A stretch of DNA of 17,772 nt. Source: Porticoccaceae bacterium. Its GTDB lineage: Bacteria; Pseudomonadota; Gammaproteobacteria; Pseudomonadales; Porticoccaceae. The notes under the pieces were generated by a model. That model made no database searches. It was not told where the DNA came from and was given only the letters and a program-made list of their open reading frames with translations. Where the stretch lies: positions 18,798 through 36,569 of the forward strand of contig PCDB01000055.1 of NCBI GenBank assembly GCA_002591625.1, in the 5' to 3' direction. How positions within the stretch are numbered: position 1 is the first letter of the stretch; the number at the start of each line of letters is the position of its first letter. The position numbers and the translations under genes were made by a program. Positions 8,874-16,956 of this stretch are shown here, in pieces.

Positions 8874-8879
8874 ATTGTA
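8874..8879 (-). promoter_or_regulatory. Possible -10 element for moxR-bat operon
   Basis: On the minus strand TACAAT (5 of 6 to the sigma-70 -10 consensus) lies about 50 bases before the moxR GTG. No good -35 hexamer is spaced correctly upstream. An alternative pair, TTGTCA with TACATA at 18 bases, is also imperfect. A promoter must lie in this divergent region, but its exact position is uncertain. Confidence 0.25.
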
Positions 8880-8927
8880 ATCGCGTCTGACAATTGCAAA
8901 TTAATTTATGCCGAAAAAAAATTCGGT

Positions 8928-8955
8928 TTTACACTGCGCTACAACCTATTATAGT
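8928..8955 (+). promoter_or_regulatory. Sigma-70 promoter for the glutamate dehydrogenase gene
   Basis: TTTACA at 8928-8933 and TATAGT at 8950-8955, separated by 16 bases, each match consensus at five of six positions. Transcription would start near 8962, giving a leader of about 140 nt before the start codon. A CCGAA/TTCGG inverted repeat around an A tract (8911-8926) abuts the -35 element and could be a protein binding site. Confidence 0.6.
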
Positions 8956-8965
8956 TGCTTTAGGC

Positions 8966-9000
8966 GAGCAACGTCTGTCTGCGCAGACAGATTAATGCTC
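8966..9000 (+). repeat. Nested inverted repeat in glutamate dehydrogenase leader
   Basis: TCTGTCTGCGCAGACAGA at 8974-8991 is a perfect 18-base palindrome. It is enclosed by GAGCA (8966-8970) and TGCTC (8996-9000), which also pair, with a 3- and 4-base internal loop between the two stems. In RNA this gives a 7-bp stem with a GCGC tetraloop on a 5-bp base. In DNA it is a dimeric operator-like site just downstream of the predicted start. It is not followed by a T tract, so it is not an ordinary terminator. Confidence 0.6.
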
Positions 9001-9103
9001 TCGATCCTTTTCATGTGTAATTTCTGTTTGCGGCCTCGCCAAGAGTTTCTAGGTTCAATTAGGTTCGCAGCTACAAAATGTTACCGGAGGCGAAATATTA
9101 GCG

Positions 9104-12100
9104 ATGGAAAATAAAAAAAACAATAACCGACCTCAACTGCTCAGAGCCTTAGCGTCTCTTTCTGCCCAGCACGTTGATGAAATTGATAAAACAAATTTTG
9201 ATAATTTCGTCGATCACACTGTAAAAAAACATCTCGATATGGATTACCTTAATAGGCCACTGGAGACAATTTTCTGGAACATCTATGGCCTTTACAAATT
9301 TGTACGAGTGTTCGATTCACTTGCTAGCAGTGACGAGATTTATCGCGGACAATTCATGGGATTTAACCCTGACCGCCATGAGGACGGCTGGGTTTCTGAG
9401 CATTCTGTAATATATGTCAATCAGCTGGATAAACCGTTCTTAGTGGATTCATTGCGTATCGCATTAAATTCGAGCGGAGAAAAAATTTATAGCCTCAGAA
9501 GCACGCCACTATGGATCAAACGGAATGAACAAGGCCTCATGGTCTCAATTTCATCTGATCACATGCCTGATGCTTCACTTGAGGCACTTATAACAATAGA
9601 AATAGAGCGTTGTGATGATGATCAGTTGGAGGTTGTATCGAAACAGTTGCTAAATGTCCTCAGTGACGTCGAGTTAGTGGTGAATGATTTCGAGAAGGTC
9701 CGAAGAGATCTGAGAACTCTAATTGATGATATTCAACTTTTAGCGCCTAAAACGAGTGATCGTGACGAGTGTGTTGAATTCTTGGAGTGGATGGACTCGG
9801 GGGCGTTTGTATTTCTGGGAAGCATACAATTTTCGCTCGAAAATCGGGGTGAAAAGACTTTCCTAACCGAGGCTATCGATAGCAGGAATGGTTTATTTAA
9901 TCGGCTAAGTTCAGACACGAGAGAGCAATGCCTGGCAGATCTTAGTGATGGAGTAAGTTCGTTTTATGAGACAGACCAGGTTCTATCATTTGGAAAGTCT
10001 TCAACCCGTTCCTCCGTGCATCGAAGCGCATACTCTCACTACGTTGTTGTAAAACGTTTTGATGAGGCCGGTCAACCTGCAGGCGAGGCTCGCTTTTTAG
10101 GGCTTCATACCTCTCAGTTCTATGACTACAGTACGGGTCGCATTCCTATCCTTCGCAGCAAAGTGGATAATCTGTTGGAGAATTCAGGTTTCCAAAAAGG
10201 GAGCCATGATTACAAGGCACTTAGCACCATTGCTGAGTCGTTTCCTAGAGACGAATTGCTGCAGATGCCACAGGATGCTCTGCTGGAAATGGCGATAGGC
10301 ATATGGCAAATCTATCAGCGAAACATGACAAAAGTTTTTACTTATTCCGACCCCTTTAAAAAGTTTGTTAGCTGCTTGATTTTTTTGCCTCGCGAATCTT
10401 TTAGTTCGCGAATAAGGGAGAGGATTCAGCGCGCTGTCGAGAGCTTTCTAGGCGCATCAGATAGTAGTTTTGTCAGTTTTTTTCTTCCCGAATCGATGTT
10501 GGTTCGTGTATACATGGTCTTTCCTGTCATCGGTTTCAGTTTTGAAACCGATGATGCAGACAGGCTAGAGGAAATCATTGAGAGTATCACGGCAAACTGG
10601 ATCGGCGAGTTTAATAATTTGGCGGCAGAAGAAATCGGTGAGCAAAGAGGCCTGACCTTTCCAAGGAAATATGCGAACAGCTTTTCGGAAGCCTACAAGG
10701 AACAATATAAACCTATCCATGCATTAAGGGATATTTCTGTATTGGAATCTCTGACAGAGTCCAAAAAACTGTCTGTTGACCTGAGACCATTGGAAACTGG
10801 CTTGCAGCTAAAGCTGTTTCATGCAAAGGAGCCGATTGCTTTGTCAAGCATGATTCCGATACTTGAAAATCTGGGTTTTCATGTCCTGATGGAACGACCA
10901 CATGAAATAACTATGCGACAGCAGTCATCTGTCTGGTTGCAAGATTTCCTTCTTAAACTCACTTTGAATATTGATGTCGACTTTTATTCTATCACGAAAG
11001 ACTTCGGTCAAGCATTAGAAGCAATATGGTCCGGTGTTGCAGAAAATGATCGATTTAATCGGCTGGTGATTGGGGCGGGTTTAAATTGGAGAGAGGTTGC
11101 GCTGTTGAGACTTTATTCTCGGTACCTGAAGCAACTCGGAATTTCATATAGCCAAGATTTCATTGCGGATACGCTCTCTGCATATGCTGGGTTATCGAAA
11201 GCCTTGTTTTCGCTTTTTGGAGCTATGTTTAACCCGCAGTCAGCCCACAATGAAGATCAGCGTAATGAGCTACAGAATCTAAGGCAGGATATTGAGAAGA
11301 GTTTAGAAAGTGTTTTGGACATAAGCCATGATAAAGTCTTTCGAGCTTATTTGCAGATTATTGAAGCCACTAAACGCACCAATTTCTATCAATTACAATC
11401 TGACGGTCTTCCCAAACCCTTTTTGAGTATAAAAGTTGCTACAGGAAAAATTAGTATCGCGCCGGAGCCTCGACCAGAGAGTGAAATATTTGTGTACTCT
11501 CCTGAATTTGAGGGTGTGCATCTTCGCATGGGAAAAGTTTCTCGTGGAGGCCTGCGCTGGTCAGATCGACTTGAGGATTACCGTACCGAGGTGCTTGGGC
11601 TCGTGAAAGCACAGCAAGTGAAAAATGCAGTAATTGTTCCCAGTGGAGCAAAAGGTGGTTTTGTAATTAGAAGCTCTCCTTCTGCCGTCCGTCACGAATC
11701 ACGTTCAGATAAAGGCGAAGCTATTTATAAACTTTTCATTCAGGCGATTCTTGATATTACTGACAATTTTGTCTCAGGGGCAGTGGTCGGGCCGCAAAAT
11801 GTGGTAAGGACCGATGGCGATGATCCTTATCTGGTAGTGGCAGCCGATAAAGGTACCGCCACGTTCTCGGATTTAGCCAACAATGTTTCAAATCAGCAGC
11901 AGTTTTGGTTGGGAGACGCTTTTGCTTCTGGAGGATCAAATGGCTATGACCACAAGGCCATGGGTATCACGGCGCGAGGTGCTTGGGTTGCCGTCAAAAG
12001 GCATTTTCATGAGCTTGGAATGGATATCCAAACCGAGGATTTCAGTGTAGTTGGCATTGGTGATATGTCGGGTGATGTTTTTGGAAATGGTATGTTGTTA

Positions 12101-13957
12101 TCGAGGCATATCAAATTAGTTGCAGCTTTCAATCACTTGCATATTTTTATTGATCCCGATCCCGATTGTGAGCGAACTTACAAGGAGCGTGAACGGTTAT
12201 TTAATCAACCTCAGAGCGGATGGGATGACTTTGATCGATCGCTTCTTTCAGACGGAGCACGAATATTTTCTCGCAAAGATAAGACTCTCGAGTTGACGCA
12301 GGAGATTAAACAACGTTTTGACATAAATGCAGATCGTGTAACGCCGGCTGAGCTCATTTCCGCGCTACTGTTAGCCCGTGTTGATTTACTTTGGAATGGT
12401 GGTATCGGAACCTACGTGAAATCTAGCGATGAGAGTGACGCCCAGGTTGGGGACAAGATTAATGATGAATTAAGAGTAGATGGTCGTGACCTGCGTTGTA
12501 AAGTTTTAGGTGAAGGAGGTAATCTAGGAATCACGCAACTGGGAAGGGTTGAGTATAGCTTAATGGGGGGCTTGTGTAATACAGATTTTATTGACAATGC
12601 TGCTGGCGTGGATTGCTCTGATCACGAGGTGAATATCAAGGTTCTGCTGAACTCTAGGCTGCGAAGCGGCGATCTAAATATTGGGGCAAGAAATGAACTC
12701 CTTGCTTCGATGACTAAATCGGTGGCAGAAAAGGTGCTTAAAAATAACACGCGCCAGACACAAGCTATAAGCATTGCCCTTCATCGAGGCAGAGAACAAC
12801 ATCCTGAATATGACCGTTTCATGCTCTGGTTAGAGAGTTCGGGAAAACTAGACAGAGATATGGAGTTTCTTCCAAAAAAGGAAGAATTGTTGGAGCGTTT
12901 TTCCGGTGGAGGGAATCCTTGGACTAGGCCAGAGTTAGCTGTCTTAATATGTTATTCGAAAGTGATGTTGAAAGAATCTCTTATGGATGCGGACTTGCTG
13001 AATGATGCTTGGCTTGCTGATTCTGTGGAAAAGGCTTTCCCAAGAATGCTTGTAGAGTATCTTGGTGGGGCCGTTTCTTCGCATCCGTTGGCCAATGAGA
13101 TAGCGGCCACTCAGTTGGCTAATGATCTTGTGGATAGATTTGGATTTAGCTTCCTTTTCTGTGCTGTTGAGACCGTCGGAAGCAGCCCAAGAGAGATTGT
13201 GCGTGCGCTGACGGTGGTAATAAATGTGTTAGGAATCGATCAACTCTGGCATTTAATTGAGACTGACGATGGCAACTTTTCGGCAGAGATGCAACTCGAC
13301 TTATTCCACATCCTGATCAAACTTGTCCGCCGCTCTACTATTTGGTTCTTGAGACATCGGTCCTCAGGCTTTGACTGTGCTGAGAGTATTGGATTATTTG
13401 CTGAGCCGATGCAGCAACTTCTTGAAAATTGGGTTAAGTTGCAGCCTAATGGTTGGCAGGTAAAACCCCCTTGTGAAACATCCAAAGGTAACGTCGCCGT
13501 TAACTCAATCTCAAGAATGCAGAGGTTATCGGATAACCTCTTTAGTGCTCTAGGGATAATTGATTTGGCTCTGCGCGACAATTGGCCAGTAAATAAGATT
13601 GCATCGATCTACACCATAGTTGGGGAAACATTAATGCTAGATGATTTGATGTCGAAGATAACTGGCATAGAGTCGGTTGGTCGTTGGCAAGTTTTGGCGC
13701 GCGAATCTTCGATGAATCAACTCGAGCAATATCATCGAGATACGACCGCTTTATTGCTGCAAATCTGGGAGGGCAAACCAGAAGAGATAGCCGCACTTTG
13801 GCAGGTTGCGCAGGAGGCAACCATTGCTAGTTGGGGAGTCATGATGTCAGAGATTCGTAAATCAAAGGGGAATGATTACCCTCTAACGACGGTAGCGTTA
13901 AATGAATTCCTTAACTTGGTGGAGGGATTGAGAAGAATCAGTCGAGAAAGAAATTAG
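9104..13957 (+). CDS. gdhB: NAD-specific glutamate dehydrogenase, large (~180 kDa) type
   Basis: This enzyme oxidatively deaminates L-glutamate to 2-oxoglutarate with NAD+, feeding amino-acid carbon into the TCA cycle. The 1,617-residue length matches the large class known from Pseudomonas (GdhB) and Streptomyces. About 700 N-terminal residues are regulatory ACT-like domains (for example KPFLVDSLRIALNSSG). The catalytic domain has RGGLRWSDRLEDYRTEVLGL from about residue 813 and the glutamate-binding VPSGAKGGFVI after it. The nucleotide-binding glycine motif GIGDMSGDVFGNGML is near 984, with NGGIGTYVKSSDE near 1098 and LGEGGNLGITQLGRVEY near 1135. A long helical C-terminal domain follows. The ATG at 9104 is 13 bases after GGAGG, a wide spacing, but no better in-frame start exists. 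It is monocistronic, with its own promoter and probable terminator. Large GDHs are often allosteric; regulators here are unknown. Confidence 0.97.
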   Translation: MENKKNNNRPQLLRALASLSAQHVDEIDKTNFDNFVDHTVKKHLDMDYLNRPLETIFWNIYGLYKFVRVFDSLASSDEIYRGQFMGFNPDRHEDGWVSEHSVIYVNQLDKPFLVDSLRIALNSSGEKIYSLRSTPLWIKRNEQGLMVSISSDHMPDASLEALITIEIERCDDDQLEVVSKQLLNVLSDVELVVNDFEKVRRDLRTLIDDIQLLAPKTSDRDECVEFLEWMDSGAFVFLGSIQFSLENRGEKTFLTEAIDSRNGLFNRLSSDTREQCLADLSDGVSSFYETDQVLSFGKSSTRSSVHRSAYSHYVVVKRFDEAGQPAGEARFLGLHTSQFYDYSTGRIPILRSKVDNLLENSGFQKGSHDYKALSTIAESFPRDELLQMPQDALLEMAIGIWQIYQRNMTKVFTYSDPFKKFVSCLIFLPRESFSSRIRERIQRAVESFLGASDSSFVSFFLPESMLVRVYMVFPVIGFSFETDDADRLEEIIESITANWIGEFNNLAAEEIGEQRGLTFPRKYANSFSEAYKEQYKPIHALRDISVLESLTESKKLSVDLRPLETGLQLKLFHAKEPIALSSMIPILENLGFHVLMERPHEITMRQQSSVWLQDFLLKLTLNIDVDFYSITKDFGQALEAIWSGVAENDRFNRLVIGAGLNWREVALLRLYSRYLKQLGISYSQDFIADTLSAYAGLSKALFSLFGAMFNPQSAHNEDQRNELQNLRQDIEKSLESVLDISHDKVFRAYLQIIEATKRTNFYQLQSDGLPKPFLSIKVATGKISIAPEPRPESEIFVYSPEFEGVHLRMGKVSRGGLRWSDRLEDYRTEVLGLVKAQQVKNAVIVPSGAKGGFVIRSSPSAVRHESRSDKGEAIYKLFIQAILDITDNFVSGAVVGPQNVVRTDGDDPYLVVAADKGTATFSDLANNVSNQQQFWLGDAFASGGSNGYDHKAMGITARGAWVAVKRHFHELGMDIQTEDFSVVGIGDMSGDVFGNGMLLSRHIKLVAAFNHLHIFIDPDPDCERTYKERERLFNQPQSGWDDFDRSLLSDGARIFSRKDKTLELTQEIKQRFDINADRVTPAELISALLLARVDLLWNGGIGTYVKSSDESDAQVGDKINDELRVDGRDLRCKVLGEGGNLGITQLGRVEYSLMGGLCNTDFIDNAAGVDCSDHEVNIKVLLNSRLRSGDLNIGARNELLASMTKSVAEKVLKNNTRQTQAISIALHRGREQHPEYDRFMLWLESSGKLDRDMEFLPKKEELLERFSGGGNPWTRPELAVLICYSKVMLKESLMDADLLNDAWLADSVEKAFPRMLVEYLGGAVSSHPLANEIAATQLANDLVDRFGFSFLFCAVETVGSSPREIVRALTVVINVLGIDQLWHLIETDDGNFSAEMQLDLFHILIKLVRRSTIWFLRHRSSGFDCAESIGLFAEPMQQLLENWVKLQPNGWQVKPPCETSKGNVAVNSISRMQRLSDNLFSALGIIDLALRDNWPVNKIASIYTIVGETLMLDDLMSKITGIESVGRWQVLARESSMNQLEQYHRDTTALLLQIWEGKPEEIAALWQVAQEATIASWGVMMSEIRKSKGNDYPLTTVALNEFLNLVEGLRRISRERN

Positions 13958-13992
13958 GCTAATACTAGCTTATTACAACTTAGCCAATTTTT
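13957..13992 (+). terminator. Probable intrinsic terminator after glutamate dehydrogenase
   Basis: GGCTAA (13957-13962, overlapping the stop codon) pairs with TTAGCC (13980-13985) across a 17-base loop, followed by AATTTTT. The stem is short, so strength is doubtful. The same repeat faces the incoming rmf transcript and could act in both directions. Two further weak hairpins (CGCATT/AATGCG at 13993-14013 and ATGATGA/TCATCAT at 14020-14038) follow in the same gap. Confidence 0.4.
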
Positions 13993-14058
13993 CGCATTTT
14001 AACTCAGAATGCGCTTTCGATGATGAAGCAATCATCATTAAAAATTTTTGTTTCAGTG

Positions 14059-14265
14059 TTAAAGGTTGATAACTTTCTGCTGAAATGCTTGCTGATTGAA
14101 TCCCGACCAGAAATCCTCTCTACCTTCTCTCCATCCGCGAGCCCAATAATAGGCCATATTTGAATTGACTGAGAAAGGACATGCGCTTAGCGGTTTACCT
14201 TGAATGGAGGCTTGATAACCTTTCGAAAATGAGCGAGAAGTAAGATCTTTTTTCTTTTTTTTCAT
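14059..14265 (-). CDS. rmf: Ribosome modulation factor
   Basis: A 68-residue basic protein of the RMF family, which binds 70S ribosomes in stationary phase and promotes their pairing into inactive 100S dimers. Family features are FSKGYQASIQGKPLSACPF (family GYQxGxxGK...CPF) and ARGWREGREDFWSGF (family GWREGRxDxWxG), with a lysine-rich N-terminus. The longer C-terminal tail is like Pseudomonas RMF rather than the shorter E. coli form. The frame opens at TTG 14271, but ATG 14265 has GAGG six bases upstream and is preferred. It is convergent with the glutamate dehydrogenase gene and divergent from rlmKL. rmf and rlmKL also lie close together in Pseudomonas and E. coli. No clear dedicated terminator was seen. 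Confidence 0.93.
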   Translation of the reverse strand: MKKKKKDLTSRSFSKGYQASIQGKPLSACPFSVNSNMAYYWARGWREGREDFWSGFNQQAFQQKVINL

Positions 14266-14271
14266 TCGCAA

Positions 14272-14609
14272 CCTCTATTGTTCGAATTTATTACCTCGGG
14301 GAAGATGCTAAATATGAAGATCGTGCAAAGTTTTGTAGAGCATATTTCTCCCGAGTTGATGGCCACTTTTTGGTATTATGCTTGGAAATATCAATCTTTA
14401 GTTAAACTAATTGAGGCCTAATTGTCGAATGTCTTATCTTTATGCGACTGAAGTCATTCATTCCGACCTGTAATATATTTGCAAAAACTTTCAACCTGTC
14501 ATGGTTCAGGGATCCCTAATTTGTCTATGTTCGAAGAGCTAGTATGAGAAAGTGTGAGTTAATAGGATGTTTTGGCCGATAGATAAAATTTTCAGAAAAA
14601 AATATAGAA
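14272..14609. other. Divergent rmf-rlmKL intergenic region
   Basis: This 338-base AT-rich region must hold both promoters. Candidates are weak: for rlmKL, TTGAGG (14411-14416) with TATCTT (14435-14440) at 18 bases; for rmf, CATAAT-like -10 elements without a matching -35. A potential stem lies at 14295-14355 and the palindrome AGGGATCCCT at 14508-14517. No tRNA or convincing longer reading frame was seen. No ribosome binding site of note precedes rlmKL. Confidence 0.4.
14295..14355 (-). repeat. Two-part inverted repeat upstream of rmf
   Basis: CTCGGG (14295-14300) pairs perfectly with CCCGAG (14350-14355), and inside it ATGCT (14305-14309) pairs with AGCAT (14339-14343). The internal loop has 4 and 6 bases and the terminal loop 29 bases. 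It lies 30-90 bases before the rmf start codon, so it could fold in the rmf 5' leader if transcription starts further upstream. Function is unknown. Confidence 0.35.
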
Positions 14610-16787
14610 ATGACCAATTTTGACAAAAAAATCGTTTGTGTAGCCTTATGCTCGAAGGGCATTGAACCGCTTCTTGAGGCAGAGTTGGATCTTTTGGGTT
14701 TAGAAATTATTAAGCAAACGATAGGTGCAGTGAAGTTTAAAGGAACGCTAAGAATGATATATGCGGCATGTCTTTGGTCGCGATTGGCCAACCGTATTTT
14801 GCTAGAACTAAAAGTTTTCGAGGTTGCGACCGCGTCACAAATATATGATGGTTGTGGCGAGATTAATTGGGAAGAACATTTTAATGTTGACCAGACTATT
14901 TCAGTTGGTTTCTCGGGCTCCTCTAGTTTTATTAAAAATAGTTTGTATGCATCTCAATTGGTAAAAGATGCTGTCGTAGATCGATTCCGTCGCCTCACGG
15001 GTCTCCGGCCATCAGTTGATCCAGTGCAGTCCGACATTTCCATTCACGGGAAACTTAAACGCGGAAGTCTGAGCGTGATGTTAGATTTGTCTGGGAAAAG
15101 TTTGCATCGGCGGGGGTACAGAAAGTTTAACGTCAATGCACCATTGAAAGAGAATTTAGCAGCAGCTCTGCTCTTAAGATCGAATTGGTCAGGTATTGCA
15201 GCCAATGGTGGAGGTCTAATTGATCCGATGTGTGGTTGTGGAACTTTGATTATTGAGGCTGCCATGATTGCAGCTGATATAGCGCCGGGTTTAATGCGGC
15301 AAAGATTTGCATTCACCGCATGGTCGGCGCACGATACAAAAATCTGGGAAGAAGTCGTATCGGATGCTGAACAGAGGCGAAAAATAGGATTGCTTCGTCT
15401 TCGCCAGGAGATTCTAGGCTATGATAGTGATCCGCGAGCCGTCGGTTTTGCCAAAAAAAATATCCAAGAAATTGGTCTGCAGAAAAAAATCAGTGTTGAA
15501 ATTAAACCGGTTAGCCATTTGCAAAAACCAAAGTCGGAGACCGGATTGGTGATAACCAACCCTCCTTATGGTGAGAGAATTGGTGAGGTTAGTAGTTTAA
15601 AACAGGTGTACCAGCAATTCGGGCAGCGACTACAATTGCACTTCGGCAAATGGAGGGCGGCGGTCCTCTCAGGAAATTCAGTTCTTGCGCGCGAACTGGA
15701 CTTGACGCCCACTCGGCAATATCAATTTTCTAACGGTTCAATTCCCTGTAAGTTATTTTTATTTGACGATATGCATTCAAAATCTGCTGCCATTAAATAC
15801 CGGATAGATGCAAGGCGTTCGCCGAAAGAAATGACTGCCGGGACCTCGATGGTAGTGAATCGGTTGGTAAAAAACAAGCGACGGTTGTCACCATGGCTGA
15901 AAAAAAATAATATTACCTGTTATCGCCTGTACGATGCAGATCTCCCGGAGTACTCCGCTGCGATCGACATCTATGGTCAGTTTATTCACGTCCAGGAATA
16001 TTATGCTCCCCATACCATCGCGAGATCCATTGCACAGAAGCGTTTTCATGAGTTGCGAGATGCGGTTGCAAGTTTTGCCCCAGAGTCTACAGAAAAGACA
16101 TTTTATAAAGTTCGTTCCAGACAGCGTGGAACAGATCAGTACACCAGGATAGGAAATGGACATGGTAAACCATTAATTATTAGTGAAGGCTCTGCAAGGT
16201 TTGAAATAAATCTTGGAAACTATGTTGATAGCGGAATTTTCCTTGATCATCGCAAGATGAGACGGATTATCGGAGCCGAAGCCGTTGGAAAACGGTTCCT
16301 AAATCTTTTTTGTTACACAGCCAGTGCTACAGTCATGGCTGCCTTGAATGGGGCGTTGAGTTCTCTTAGTTGTGATATGTCTAGCACTTATATCGAATGG
16401 GCTCGAAGAAATTTTCAGCTTAATAAATTGGCAATAGATCGGCACAAGTTGTTAAAGGTTGACTGCTTAGAGTGGTTGAGGAATAAGACCAAAAGTATGG
16501 AGTATTTTGACATTATTTTGCTCGACCCTCCGACATTTTCAAATTCAAAGAAAATGTCAGTTTCTTTTGATATTCAGCGTGATCACGAGGCTATTATCAG
16601 AGCAGCTGCAAAGAGGTTGGCGCCTTGTGGCACTCTTTATTTTTCTAATAATTTTAGAAAATTTAAAATGAGTCCTAATCTCACGGATAGATTTTTGGTT
16701 GAAAATATGACATCTGAAACGCTTGATGTCGATTTTCGACGTAACCCGCGTATTCACAATGCATGGAGGATAAAACATAAAATCTAG
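14610..16787 (+). CDS. rlmKL: Bifunctional 23S rRNA methyltransferase RlmK/RlmL
   Basis: The 725-residue fusion (E. coli 702) makes m2G2445 (RlmL half) and m7G2069 (RlmK half) in 23S rRNA using S-adenosylmethionine. Order: a THUMP RNA-binding domain at about 50-155, then the RlmL Rossmann domain with LIDPMCGCGTLIIEAA near 203-218 and the catalytic NPPYGERIGE near 315-324. The C-terminal RlmK domain has DSGIFLDHRKMRR, the AdoMet loop NLFCYTASATV near 567, DMSSTYIEWARRN and DPPTFSNSKKM near 639. All catalytic motifs look intact. The usual glycine in NLF(S/C)YTGSAT is alanine here, probably tolerated. The ATG at 14610 is the only reasonable start: an in-frame TAG lies 30 bases upstream, and no Shine-Dalgarno sequence is visible. 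Confidence 0.96.
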   Translation: MTNFDKKIVCVALCSKGIEPLLEAELDLLGLEIIKQTIGAVKFKGTLRMIYAACLWSRLANRILLELKVFEVATASQIYDGCGEINWEEHFNVDQTISVGFSGSSSFIKNSLYASQLVKDAVVDRFRRLTGLRPSVDPVQSDISIHGKLKRGSLSVMLDLSGKSLHRRGYRKFNVNAPLKENLAAALLLRSNWSGIAANGGGLIDPMCGCGTLIIEAAMIAADIAPGLMRQRFAFTAWSAHDTKIWEEVVSDAEQRRKIGLLRLRQEILGYDSDPRAVGFAKKNIQEIGLQKKISVEIKPVSHLQKPKSETGLVITNPPYGERIGEVSSLKQVYQQFGQRLQLHFGKWRAAVLSGNSVLARELDLTPTRQYQFSNGSIPCKLFLFDDMHSKSAAIKYRIDARRSPKEMTAGTSMVVNRLVKNKRRLSPWLKKNNITCYRLYDADLPEYSAAIDIYGQFIHVQEYYAPHTIARSIAQKRFHELRDAVASFAPESTEKTFYKVRSRQRGTDQYTRIGNGHGKPLIISEGSARFEINLGNYVDSGIFLDHRKMRRIIGAEAVGKRFLNLFCYTASATVMAALNGALSSLSCDMSSTYIEWARRNFQLNKLAIDRHKLLKVDCLEWLRNKTKSMEYFDIILLDPPTFSNSKKMSVSFDIQRDHEAIIRAAAKRLAPCGTLYFSNNFRKFKMSPNLTDRFLVENMTSETLDVDFRRNPRIHNAWRIKHKI

Positions 16788-16789
16788 AT

Positions 16790-16955
16790 AAATTTTGACA
16801 AATTTTGAGCTATATGATGACGTTCTATTGGGATAGTTGAAGCATTGCAGAATGTTTGCAGGTTTTGTTTCCTCGGATGTCCGAAGCTTTTATAAGACAA
16901 TTTTGCGAACGTGCGTTTTGGCTCTATGGGCTGAGAGCGAGCTTTGTCAAAATTT
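16790..16955. repeat. 13-base perfect inverted repeat bounding convergent gene ends
   Basis: AAATTTTGACAAA (16790-16802) and TTTGTCAAAATTT (16943-16955) are exact reverse complements, 140 bases apart. The left arm starts right after the rlmKL stop. The right arm runs into TTT at the nitroreductase stop codon. The enclosed DNA contains GCTCT/AGAGC (16921-16938) and TCGG/CCGA small hairpins but no convincing gene. It may be a bidirectional termination region or the relic of a small inverted-repeat element. Confidence 0.5.
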
Positions 16956-16956
16956 T

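Noticed and set aside
8908..9114. A 68-codon plus-strand frame over the glutamate dehydrogenase promoter and leader
   Set aside because: It begins upstream of the predicted promoter, lacks a ribosome binding site and has no recognisable protein features; it overlaps the regulatory elements by chance.
14020..14038. ATGATGA/TCATCAT hairpin as the rmf or glutamate dehydrogenase terminator
   Set aside because: The stem is A/T-rich, and the following bases begin with an A run before the Ts in the plus direction and have no T tract in the minus direction.
14508..14517. AGGGATCCCT palindrome upstream of rlmKL as an operator
   Set aside because: Ten bases is short, it contains a common hexamer palindrome, and no promoter element is placed around it.
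14567..14623. An 18-codon frame overlapping the rlmKL start, possibly a leader peptide
   Set aside because: AGG directly abuts its ATG so the ribosome site is misplaced, and the peptide shows no biosynthetic-leader bias such as runs of one amino acid.
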